A stretch of 64,000 nt of DNA from Pachyseris speciosa (Eukaryota > Cnidaria > Anthozoa > Scleractinia > Pachyseridae). The stretch covers positions 1,016,501 to 1,080,500 of the forward strand of contig JAEMWC010000166.1 in assembly GCA_016490735.1 (NCBI GenBank), read 5' to 3'. Position numbers and translations under genes: made by a program. The first letter of the stretch is position 1; each line of letters begins with the position of its first letter. A model generated the notes under the pieces. That model had not been told where the DNA came from. It was given only the letters and a program-made list of their open reading frames with translations, and ran no database searches. This document shows positions 57,001 to 61,861 of this stretch, piece after piece.

Positions 57001-57332
57001 CAACCTATAAAGCATAGAAACTTGTGGTATATTGCTTTATTTATATAATATTTCAGAAGACGCGCGAAATTTCCACGAGTTTACTGGTACAATAAACCAT
57101 AGCTGATTGACCAATCAGAGCGCGCGAATTGACTTTGGTTATTATATAAAATGCATTACTCACGTACTCTTTTTACTATATACCGTTAAAGGTGTAGTTA
57201 CCTTGTCCTTTGTCTTATTTTACTTGTAGAAAACGTGGTTTTCGATCATTTAACCAACGAGTTGAAGAAAGCCATGGAACGGAAATGGAGTCCTTGACAG
57301 GGACTGAGGAGACTTTTAGTTTTGATTGGTAG
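18331..57332 (+). CDS. Mosaic type I receptor: 3 MAM, 4 SRCR, 2 LDLa, WSC, 2 CUB, TM
   Basis: Spliced exons: 18331-18520, 22791-22897, 23408-23569, 24097-24184, 26719-26877 (or -26880), 27462-27604, 28043-28292, 30076-30186, 31133-31316, 31650-31746, 32518-32634, 33184-33339, 34647-34747, 35230-35412, 36060-36150, 38330-38665, 39404-39720, 40172-40492, 40823-40891, 43398-43492, 44856-44955, 45552-45602, 45983-46171, 51588-51779, 52458-52547, 53290-53646, 55307-55477, 56197-56281, 57230-57332. Junction phases all agree and the total is 1,540 codons once five one-base losses (near 27511, 28065, 28083, 31170, 39462) are allowed for. The domains are extracellular adhesion and scavenger modules, followed by one membrane helix and a short tail. 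The likely role is cell-surface binding of glycans, lipoproteins, microbes or matrix; this is inferred from the modules. The true 5' end is uncertain: the ATG at 18331 gives a signal-like peptide, but an acceptor at 18382 would make this an internal exon. Confidence 0.85.
19240..20029 (+). other. Unassigned open frames inside PLE 2
   Basis: Overlapping frames (19240-19524, 19442-19741, 19772-20029) lie between the nested repeats and may be remnants of the PLE N-terminal region. They include a basic stretch ([19 protein letters not shown]) without a recognised domain. They interrupt the receptor intron and are unlikely to be host exons. Confidence 0.35.
21300..21570. mobile_element. Foldback MITE inside the PLE GIY-YIG region
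   Basis: The left arm (acgggcaacaaattcgtgca, actttccgcgcaacattgtt) and the right arm at about 21510-21562 are reverse complements over 40 bp or more. Similarity continues inward to GTTG(T/C)CCGTTTTACCAC. The element separates the PLE residues ISGLKGS from VKITDRFTC, which are adjacent in related elements. Exact ends and target duplication could not be fixed. Confidence 0.7.
22791..24184 (+). CDS. MAM1, exons 2-4
   Basis: Exon 22791-22897 gives [10 protein letters not shown] and the ARLVSP strand, ending STCQ. Exon 23408-23569 gives [18 protein letters not shown], the central MAM strand. Exon 24097-24184 gives [14 protein letters not shown], the canonical MAM end. Intron phases within the domain are 1, 0, 0. 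The first intron (18521-22790) holds the second PLE. MAM domains are adhesive or oligomerising ectodomain modules; the expected conserved Cys are present. Confidence 0.88.
24629..25313. mobile_element. Harbinger-type MITE (685 bp, TSD TTA)
   Basis: The left end AGCCCTGGCCAAACTATCGA continues ACAAAGTTGGA. The right end reversed reads AGCCCTTGTCAAACTATCGA, then ACAAAGTTGAA. TTA flanks both sides (24626-24628, 25314-25316). The interior has several CCAACA/TGTTGGA pairs and no transposase. It belongs to the same family as 2728-2945. It sits in the intron between MAM1 and SRCR1. Confidence 0.8.
25317..26718. other. Intron sequence, no exon seen
   Basis: AT-rich sequence with a dispersed repeat at about 25690-25870 that is related, inverted, to about 2130-2280. 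No conserved domain exon was found between MAM1 and SRCR1. Confidence 0.5.
26719..27604 (+). CDS. SRCR domain 1 (two exons, frameshifted)
   Basis: Exon 26719-26877 (alternative donor after 26880) encodes [20 protein letters not shown] and [14 protein letters not shown], the first half of a scavenger receptor cysteine-rich domain. The usual CDDGW is CREGW here. Exon 27462-27604 encodes FIGLYNISC and then, one frame over, [14 protein letters not shown]. The switch sits at a GG run at 27511, where one extra G would restore the frame. SRCR modules bind bacterial or polyanionic ligands. It is the only SRCR here split by an intron; the other three are single exons. Confidence 0.8.
26951..27077. repeat. 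(TCA)n and (TTGTCA)n microsatellite
   Basis: A TCA run passes into a 6-bp TTGTCA array, starting about 75 bp after the SRCR1 first-exon donor. The poly-Ser, poly-Ile and Thr-Met frames on both strands are artefacts of the repeat. Confidence 0.9.
28043..28292 (+). CDS. LDLa 1 and start of MAM2 (one exon)
   Basis: The C-terminal half of an LDL-receptor class A repeat is clear: [20 protein letters not shown] followed by ELDC. It is fused in the same exon to the MAM opening [11 protein letters not shown] and [10 protein letters not shown]. The N-terminal part of the LDLa is broken: CPLKTHFYC lies in another frame, and the reading changes at the AAAA run (28065-28068) and the CCC run (28083-28085). 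Both are consistent with a missing base. LDLa repeats bind calcium and ligand through the acidic DGSDE loop, which is intact. Confidence 0.8.
28665..28850 (+). mobile_element. SINE copy in intron of MAM2
   Basis: A tRNA-like head (28665-28725) with TTGTTAACTCAATTGG and GTGGGTTCGAATCCC is followed by TTTTTCAGGCTTTATTTTC, a GATGATCATTC motif and CCGCAGTTCA, as in the 12-kb SINEs but more diverged. It is not a functional tRNA. Confidence 0.65.
29121..29240 (+). mobile_element. SINE copy with tRNA-like head
   Basis: The head at 29121-29192 (GGCTTGTTAGCTCAATTGGT ... CCCGTACAAGCC) is nearly tRNA-like but its anticodon arm is poor. A CCTGAATG start and GTTCATAACTG tail follow, as in the other SINEs. 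A real tRNA gene is less likely because the same head recurs in repeat context. Confidence 0.6.
30076..31746 (+). CDS. MAM2, exons 2-4
   Basis: Exon 30076-30186 gives [20 protein letters not shown]. Exon 31133-31316 gives CKMRFFY and, one frame over, [13 protein letters not shown], switching at 31170 where one C appears to be missing. Exon 31650-31746 gives [15 protein letters not shown]. Phases inside the domain are 1, 1, 0. The second intron lies a few residues upstream of the conserved Cys, unlike MAM1 and MAM3 (1, 0, 0). MAM2 is also the only one fused to an LDLa in a single exon. Confidence 0.85.
30224..30290 (+). repeat. G-rich tract downstream of a donor site
   Basis: Dense GGG runs (gatggggtagggtggggtat and following) start about 40 bp after the donor at 30187. 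Such tracts can form G-quadruplexes or act as intronic splicing signals; here this is inference only. Confidence 0.6.
30745..30816 (+). repeat. (GAGGGT)n hexamer array
   Basis: About ten units of a GAGGGT repeat, which reads as TGAGGG, one base from the metazoan telomere unit. It lies in the MAM2 intron. The Arg-Val open frame across it is an artefact. Confidence 0.9.
32518..32634 (+). CDS. LDLa 2 (single exon)
   Basis: A complete LDL-receptor class A repeat in one symmetric phase 1-1 exon: [20 protein letters not shown], then [16 protein letters not shown]. All six Cys and the calcium-loop acidic residues are present. It lies between MAM2 and MAM3, mirroring the LDLa 1-MAM2 pair. The exon has a good acceptor (tgtcttttag) and donor (gtgggt). 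Confidence 0.92.
33184..36150 (+). CDS. MAM3 (four exons)
   Basis: Exon 33184-33339 gives [15 protein letters not shown] and [12 protein letters not shown]. Exon 34647-34747 gives [20 protein letters not shown]. Exon 35230-35412 gives [20 protein letters not shown]. Exon 36060-36150 gives [16 protein letters not shown]. Phases are 1, 0, 0, then 1 at the end, the same as MAM1. All exons are intact. Introns carry a foldback element (33984-34407) and a 17-bp minisatellite (34799-35087). Confidence 0.92.
33984..34407. mobile_element. Full-length foldback MITE (about 424 bp)
   Basis: AAGTGTCTATATCGTC at the left is matched by GACGATATAGACACTT at the right. Reverse-complement similarity continues for most of each half (gtggttctggtatgt, gttcaaaaa, gccctgaaa, gcttgagccacg, tgacgtcacaaa). 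The element is therefore one long imperfect hairpin with its centre near 34190. It lies in a MAM3 intron and carries no coding content. Confidence 0.75.
34799..35087 (+). repeat. 17-bp minisatellite, 17 units
   Basis: Consensus AGCGGGCACCTCCTGTA, exactly 17 units (289 bp). Variant units recur in a fixed order (AGCGGACACCTTCTACA, AGCGAGCACCTCCTGTA, AGAGGGCACC...), which gives a higher-order period of three to four units. It starts about 50 bp after the donor at 34748. The Cys/Pro-rich minus-strand frames across it are artefacts. Confidence 0.92.
36151..38329. other. Intron, nothing assigned
   Basis: A 2.2-kb intron between MAM3 and SRCR2. Frames at 37440-37839 and a stretch after an acceptor-like site at 36850 are open but match no family I know and do not fit the flanking phases. 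Confidence 0.5.
38330..38665 (+). CDS. SRCR domain 2 (single exon)
   Basis: A complete SRCR in one phase 1-1 exon: [60 protein letters not shown], and the end GVVCDIG. The motif set matches group B SRCR domains, with CDDGW intact. A G-rich tract (38718-38760) follows about 50 bp after its donor. Confidence 0.94.
38718..38760 (+). repeat. G-rich tract downstream of SRCR2 donor
   Basis: It reads cggggagggggagtgggggg and continues with further G runs of up to 12. It is purine-rich, with quadruplex potential by inspection only. Confidence 0.7.
39404..39720 (+). CDS. SRCR domain 3 (single exon, one frameshift)
   Basis: Its start, [20 protein letters not shown], lies in one frame and its body, [34 protein letters not shown] and [13 protein letters not shown], in the next. 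One more G at the GG run at 39462-39463 would join them and keep the exon phase 1-1 (318 bp). CFDGW replaces the usual CDDGW. Acceptor and donor (gtaagt) are good. Confidence 0.85.
40172..40492 (+). CDS. SRCR domain 4 (single exon)
   Basis: An intact phase 1-1 exon: [66 protein letters not shown], and the end [13 protein letters not shown] stands where CDDGW is usual. It is the third SRCR of a tandem that leads into the WSC module. Confidence 0.93.
40823..44955 (+). CDS. WSC domain (three exons)
   Basis: Exon 40823-40891 gives [17 protein letters not shown]. Exon 43398-43492 gives [20 protein letters not shown], then [11 protein letters not shown]. Exon 44856-44955 gives [20 protein letters not shown], then VYNTG. 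This is the complete WSC pattern (GCYxD, C-R-C-G-YAGL, ECxCG, C-x-CGG-SVY). WSC modules are putative carbohydrate-binding domains, known in yeast wall sensors and kremen-type and polycystin-like proteins. Phases are 1, 0, 1. Its two introns hold several transposon fragments. Confidence 0.92.
40970..41660 (+). mobile_element. LINE 3' fragment (CR1/L2-like) with (GTAT)n tail
   Basis: It encodes the end of a non-LTR reverse-transcriptase [50 protein letters not shown], and near the end [11 protein letters not shown], stop at about 41418. An AATAAAATG and a tetranucleotide array (about 41587-41660) form the 3' end, typical of CR1/L2-type elements. It is 5'-truncated. It lies in the first WSC intron. 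Confidence 0.85.
41750..41915. mobile_element. Small hAT-like MITE remnant
   Basis: CAGGGGCGGATCCAGAAAAT at the left and a CCTAAATCCGCC right end resemble hAT termini. The hAT remnant near 59472 has the same CAGGGGCGGATC end. The right terminus is imperfect and no clear 8-bp duplication was found. Confidence 0.45.
42187..42287. repeat. (AAT)n-(GAT)n microsatellite
   Basis: About 18 AAT units pass into about 12 GAT units. The Asn/Asp and Tyr/Ser runs in the open frames are artefacts. Confidence 0.92.
42492..42583. repeat. Perfect hairpin, about 34-bp arms
   Basis: The left arm contains tggaatttatcattgtgata and ggatagtcaagtc. The right arm is its exact reverse complement, with a short spacer (gagtaaagatgagtaaa). 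It sits immediately 5' of the PLE fragment at 42584. Confidence 0.85.
42584..42985 (+). pseudogene. PLE C-terminal fragment with GIY-YIG domain
   Basis: It encodes [20 protein letters not shown] and [19 protein letters not shown], then, one frame over, the GIY-YIG start [20 protein letters not shown] followed by LHQRIVEQK and GKHFLEAHG. This is the linker and endonuclease part of a PLE of a different family from the 7-13 kb cluster. A one-base change near 42790 separates the frames. It is a 5'-truncated fragment in the first WSC intron. Confidence 0.85.
43072..43125. repeat. (AAT)n microsatellite
   Basis: About 15 AAT units with two interruptions, near the 3' side of the PLE fragment. Confidence 0.9.
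43615..44548. mobile_element. MITE with inverted ends of about 75 bp and internal direct repeat
   Basis: The left end (ccctgtgagcataggccctt, cgatctt, tagataagtc) reappears reversed at the right (aagatcgaagggcctctgct, ctcaggg). The arms continue through CTCTGCCAGCCGCCTCGA. Inside, a 66-bp segment (gacaaagagtagtttgaacg and following) at 43955-44020 is repeated exactly at 44059-44124. No transposase frame was recognised. It lies in the second WSC intron. Confidence 0.7.
45552..45602 (+). CDS. Short linker exon (51 bp)
   Basis: It encodes [17 protein letters not shown], Pro-rich, phase 1-1, with a good acceptor (ttctgtttag) and donor (gtaagt). It joins WSC to CUB1 in frame. Confidence 0.75.
45983..51779 (+). 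CDS. CUB domain 1 (two exons, 5.4-kb intron)
   Basis: Exon 45983-46171 starts with SCTRIRRSS and contains [20 protein letters not shown] and [13 protein letters not shown]. Exon 51588-51779 contains [40 protein letters not shown] and TYRVAG. This is the normal CUB order (SPxFPxxY, CxW, V(E)VRDG, FxSDxSVxxxGF). The phase is 1 at the outer borders and at the internal intron. CUB modules mediate protein binding, often calcium-dependent. The second half lacks the usual internal Cys pair. Confidence 0.88.
46172..47970. other. Intron of CUB1, first part; no exon seen
   Basis: It holds a repeat-like stretch with recurrent GGATTTGGACCCCC (about 46720-46845) and a segment tatatatttagccaagccta (about 46558) that recurs at about 48730. 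No exon was found. Confidence 0.45.
47971..48401. mobile_element. Tc1/mariner-like MITE (431 bp, TA TSD)
   Basis: Termini CAGTAATAGCCCACGAATAA and the reverse complement of CGTGGGCTATTACTG match, with TA on both sides (47969-47970, 48402-48403). Internal AAGAACC/GGTTCTT motifs continue the inverted symmetry. It is non-coding. Confidence 0.7.
48402..51587. other. Intron of CUB1, second part; repeats only
   Basis: It includes a diverged tandem pair at about 49019-49170 and 49247-49375 (ggtggagaaatta, ccgtagaaaagacaa, agcagtcaacaggaat), a (CGT)n array at about 50937-50976, and a GC-rich palindromic repeat near 51055-51080 (cggcccttcgggccg). The 112-codon frame at 49481 is not recognised as a protein family. 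Confidence 0.5.
52458..52547 (+). CDS. Thr/Pro-rich linker exon
   Basis: It encodes [20 protein letters not shown] and [11 protein letters not shown], a likely O-glycosylated spacer between the two CUB domains. It is phase 1-1, 90 bp, with acceptor tcttttcttccag and donor gtaagc. Confidence 0.85.
53290..53646 (+). CDS. CUB domain 2 (single exon)
   Basis: A complete CUB module in one phase 1-1 exon: [75 protein letters not shown], and [20 protein letters not shown]. It keeps the YPxxYPxxxxCxW core. CUB1 is split by an intron whereas CUB2 is not, so the two had separate histories. The acceptor is ttgccttaaag after a T-rich tract. Confidence 0.9.
53647..55306. other. Intron, nothing assigned
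   Basis: A 1.7-kb intron between CUB2 and the stalk. Minus-strand frames at 54118-54547 show no recognised motif. Confidence 0.5.
55307..55477 (+). CDS. Ser/Thr-rich membrane-proximal stalk exon
   Basis: It encodes [20 protein letters not shown] followed by a Ser/Thr/Gln/Asn-rich stretch with NST and NGSN N-glycosylation sites, ending DCSGK. It is phase 1 at both ends with donor gtaagc (a donor after 55471 would also be phase 1). It has the composition of an extended stalk before the membrane. Confidence 0.8.
56197..56281 (+). CDS. Transmembrane exon
   Basis: A strong T-rich acceptor precedes [20 protein letters not shown] followed by VLPIKRR. This is about 22 hydrophobic residues with a basic stop-transfer sequence, giving a type I orientation. 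The exon is phase 1 in and phase 2 out, the only phase-2 junction in the gene. Confidence 0.9.
56917..56978. repeat. Hairpin, about 24-bp arms
   Basis: aacactcgaagaattcgt and its reverse complement acgaattcttcgagtgtt flank a short loop. Probably the end of a foldback element that extends toward 57110. It lies in the last intron. Confidence 0.6.
57230..57332 (+). CDS. Cytoplasmic tail and stop codon
   Basis: Phase 2 entry gives [20 protein letters not shown], then [14 protein letters not shown] and TAG at 57330-57332. The tail is about 38 residues with a basic juxtamembrane cluster (KRRKRG), Ser/Thr/Glu-rich middle and an aromatic-acidic end. No kinase, ITAM or TIR motif is visible, so signalling, if any, would need partners. 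The exon is followed at once by hAT transposon sequence. Confidence 0.85.
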
Positions 57333-57334
57333 AT

Positions 57335-59477
57335 ATCGAAACACAATAATCTCCTTCAACATAAGTTGTAAAATACCTAGCTGCTCGAATAGTGCCCCAG
57401 CATCAACATCTTCGTTGTATGATGCTTTAAGAAAATTGAAGTCTGACTCATAGTCGTCACCATTGGTAGCTACATAATTTGGCCAAGTCAAACAAGCATT
57501 GGGGGTCACGGTTCCTCCATTTATCGTACATTTGAGCGCCATGAATCCTGGACCTAACCCACGTCTGTAGACGCCGGGCAGATAGTTTGTACTGCCTGGA
57601 CGAGCATCTTGCTCTGGTTCTGGCATCTTCGTCACCGCCGACAGGATGTCGTCGAAGATCAGAACGGTATCCCTTTCTCCTTCAACATAAATTCCAAAAC
57701 ACTAATCTGTCCGGATAGCGCTCCAGTATCAACATCTTCGCTGCGTGATGCCTCAAACAACTTGAACTCTGACTCATAGTCGTCACCGTTAGAAGCTTTA
57801 GCCAAGACGATCTCTAGCTGGGCGTAGGAGTTAAGGCTTTCCTGGTTAAAGCGCTGGTCGATAGCACTAATGATGAGATCAAGGCCCTCATTACTGATAC
57901 ACCCTTTTAAAGTGATCTTTGGCCGTTTGATGAGCCAGCACTAGCTTGGCCGTGTTGGTCCGCCTACTATGTCTTCACTTTTGTATAGAAAAGGTCTATG
58001 ATCAGTGCGCATTTTTATGAGCGCTTCCGTTGTTAGATTTGCCAGGCACTGTCCACTGACAGCAGCCATCTTTGTCCCATAGATTATCAGTGTGATAAAA
58101 GAATCCGCTCTCCAAGATACAAATCAAAGAAAACGTCAAATCGTTCCATTTGGGCCTTGCATCCAATTTACCTTGCACGCACATCTTGCTGTAATTGTTC
58201 GGACAAGCAAATATCCCACTCTTCCATAATAATTGCATAGTTCTCAAGAATTCGTAGCAAACAACTGGCTCTAACGGCAAGGTCCAAATTCCACCGGAAC
58301 TAGTGTACTCGTCTTCCTTCTCCAGATTTTCCCTTAGCTGTTGAAGTAAACATTCCCGCTTTTGTGGAAATTTGATCGGGGTGCCGATTTCCTTTGCAAT
58401 ATTCATTGTTTGTTGTCACAAACAATGGTCTACATCTTGGAGAGTGGCCTTTTTTCTCAACTACTACAATGCACAATTACTGGTCATATCTCTCATGCTT
58501 AATCTCAGAGTGAGGCGTAGCAGTGGGTAGCATGAGCTCTAGATTGAACCTCTCGAATTCGTTTAGCCACACCCTTCTTGGGCCCAAGCATGTTTCCTGC
58601 TCCGTCATAGCATTGACCCCTGTAGTTGGTTAGTGAAAGTCCTAGTTTCACAGTGTCCTTGATAGCCGTAACTATTGTCTCGGCACTTCTATTTGGAATT
58701 TTGATGAAACCAGGGAATTTTCATGTGCAACAATAAAATCATCCACCAATTGTTTGCATATAGTCAGTTGTTCTTTATTACTTATGTTGGTATGCTCATC
58801 ACAGATGATAGAAAAAATGATAACCTTTTGAACGTCGGATACTCAGTAAATCTTGGACAACTCTGCTGGCAAGAATGGATATTAACCCATTTTGGATGTC
58901 ATGAGAAGTAGTTTTGTTGAGCTATGCTAGTAGTTCAGGGTGAAGTGATTCTTATCTCTACGCTTCAGCAACTGCAAAAAGTTGGATTCTTCCTCGGTAT
59001 TCCTTTGAAATGCCAGACCTCGCTGCGCTAGAAACTGTAGACATTCAATAATCGCAAAGAGACTATTGGCGATTTCCTTCCATCGTTACTCTCGCTGTCT
59101 CGTTCGTCATTTCGACAATATTACCACACGAGGGTATTGTTGTGGAGTATTCTACGCCCAAGTCTTGCAAATTGGATTTTTGGTGCTATCTTAAGTTAGC
59201 CAACGCATTTTTCGAGTTGGAGAATCCCGATTCAACGAATGCGCGTTCTTTTTTTCCCGGCACTATCCCAGTCTGACTTCTGTTTTGCACACAAGAAGTA
59301 AAAAACGGCGTCTTCAGTCTACAACTGAATGGAGCCTACCATACTCCCCAAACCACTTGGCATTAAAAGAACGATTTTGTTTACCGAATTTTGGCTTGGA
59401 AATTTGGAATTCATAGGCTGAAATGGTTCAGGGTGGGGGCACACGCCCTATACCCCTCCCAAAGATCCGCCCCTGAG
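57335..59477 (-). pseudogene. Decayed hAT transposase (TTF/DUF4371-like)
   Basis: Minus-strand pieces in order: GFSNSKNALANLR with following HQKS (TTF zinc-finger end, about 59190-59250) and FLAQRGLAFQRNTEEESNFL (about 58975-59040); YRGQCYDGAGNMLGPKKGVA (about 58570-58630); KWNDLTFSLICILESGFFYH then TDNLW (58060-58150); and LIISAIDQRFNQESLNSYAQ with EDVDTGAL (57680-57880). The C-terminal part is present twice, diverged, at about 57640-57830 and 57340-57480 (NGDDYES, EDVD(T/A)GAL, MLKE in both). Many frameshifts and stops, so not functional. A CAGGGGCGGATCT-like terminus lies at 59460-59473. Confidence 0.75.
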
Positions 59478-61861
59478 TACTGGTCTTTCATTAGGCAGGA
59501 GTTTGCTGATAGGTGGTAGCGCATCTACGAGTGTAAGAAAAGAACGATTTACCAGGCAACGAAAATTGTATGACTGTCCTAACGCCAGATTTCACTTATC
59601 AAAATAAAAACTAAAAGAAAGATAGTATTAAAACTGGAAAACAGTATATCGTCCAAACCCCCGCGAATACTAAAATCAAGTAGATACAAACTTTCACATT
59701 AAGAGCTTTACTGATTACCTATTCGATGCCATGATATGTTTCTTGATACCAGGAATACAACCTCGATTCAATTCTCGGTAATTCAAATTGCTGGCTCATA
59801 CCATTCTACTCTGGAATCGACGCCTGATACAGTGCAACATCCAACTTTTTATAATACAGTATTAGCAAACTTTAACATAAGGATCATTTGCCAGGTCAGT
59901 CAGGCAGGTAACTGAAGTAACTCCCTGCTGTATAGCTGTTTCGGTGCAAAATAACATCACAGCAAAACAATGCTGGTATCTTACTCTGACCCTAATGAAC
60001 GCAAAATACCTTAATCGATCAAAAAACTCGACATTATACGAAGTAGAGGACGTCCTTTAGCACGTTTTCCGTTTTTCATTGAAGTCGTAAGAGGATTTTC
60101 GATTGCTGTGAAGTTTGACATTCTTTAATGAAACTATCTAATAACCGGTTAAATAGTCAAAAGGGATTTACCCGGCATACTTTTGAAAAGAGTTCGTGAT
60201 CCCTCTTGAAATTCCGAATGGAAAAACAAAAAAACCAATAAGAAATTAAGGAGCAATATGATAGTTTCTTTGCCTGTTTGCGCATAGTTAACCAGGTCAT
60301 AACTGATGACCAGAGACCACACTGGCAAGTATTTCTAAATTTTATGGGTCCAGAAGTTCGTCTTCCTGACCCTTATTGGATGGAGTTTCAGGAGAAATTT
60401 GAGTTACAGTCTCCATACGTCACTGCAACTTAAGACACTCGACACTTAATGTATTTATATGTCAAGACCACGTACTGAAGTTGGAAACACAGCTTCTATT
60501 ACTGGAGGGGTGGTGGTTGTGGTGGGTGGGGGTGGGGGGGGGGGGTCTGTTCTCCAGAGTATTCTGTCCTAGGTTAGTAAAGGACAGGTAAACCTTAGGA
60601 ACGTTCAAAAAATGTATTTACAAATATATATGGCGATCATAACAAACGCTGTATATTTTATAGACAATCGAAGACAACAGAGATGAAAAGGCAGCCTGAG
60701 ATTTATTTTTGCTAACCATAAAGTACTTATTCTCGGAGTCTCCACAGATCAAAGAGAACTTTGTCAGAGTTCACAAACATTGGCTAAATTATGGAAAATA
60801 AAAGTAGTTTCTCGCAATTTTTCCGACCAACTTCATGATTTTAAAAACATTGAATGCAATTTGCACCCTTCTAAAATTTTTGGTAGATAATTTTCCAACT
60901 CGACAAAGCCCTTTAGAGTTTTGACTTCAGGAGGCTTTCCCGTTTTATGTTCGCCGAAGATGGCAAGATTTTAGCCATTATGGTTGACAAGCTGAGTGGC
61001 TTACCAACAATGTTTTGGTTCATTGCATGTGGCTCGATCAGCGTTTTGTAAACAGTTTTCCCGCACCAAAACCAAACAAGTCTACTTAATACATGTAGCC
61101 TGTTACCGGTCGTTAGCTTTACCAAAATTTGCTATTTTAAAAGTGGATAAGTTTAAATTACCACGTTTAGAAAAAAATTATTCCACTTTAATTTTAACTC
61201 CTGAGGCGATTGAAGAAGTGAATCAGTCTTTGCACTATAACATTTGTCCATCCAGAAAACGCAAATGAATATTCTATCTTAGTCATGCAGATGAGCGGTC
61301 ACCCAAAGTTACGGTGCAAGAAAGGTTGACTCGGAATATCGTCAGGACAGAACGGCGGATTTTACACCTCCCCTTAAAACGTTTAAAAACAAAGTCAAGT
61401 TGGGCATCTTACAGTCTACTGTTCATGAGTTTTCAACTGGTATATATTTATTATTTTATTGATTTATTCCGGCTCTTATTCATTCATTTATTTATTTATT
61501 TATTTATTTATTTTTGTCTTCTTCTTTTGACTTATTAACTGTTCTGCTCTAGCTTTAGTGCCAACCAATCTCCTATACTTAAATATTACTTAATTTTACT
61601 CAGCTAGATTAGCTTTTCAGTTATTCTGAGTAAATGTTACCTTTCCTGTATCATTAGATTATGTTGTAAATTAAGTTTGAATATGTTTAAAGAGCCTTGT
61701 TATCTGAAAAACTGACGCTATGTTTAGTTGCTTGGTTCTTCTTAAAATGAAACGTCTACCTTTAGAACCCCAAACCTGACTGACATGTTCTCGCTACCAA
61801 TGTTATAAGCCTAAGCCTACTGACATGTCACCCAATAAACGTAATTTAACTGCCTTCTGAA
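59478..61861. other. No gene recognised
   Basis: It contains a G-rich tract (about 60508-60547) and (TTTA)n near 61480-61513. The plus-strand frame 60996-61268 (90 codons, ending CPSRKRK) shows no known domain. Confidence 0.45.
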
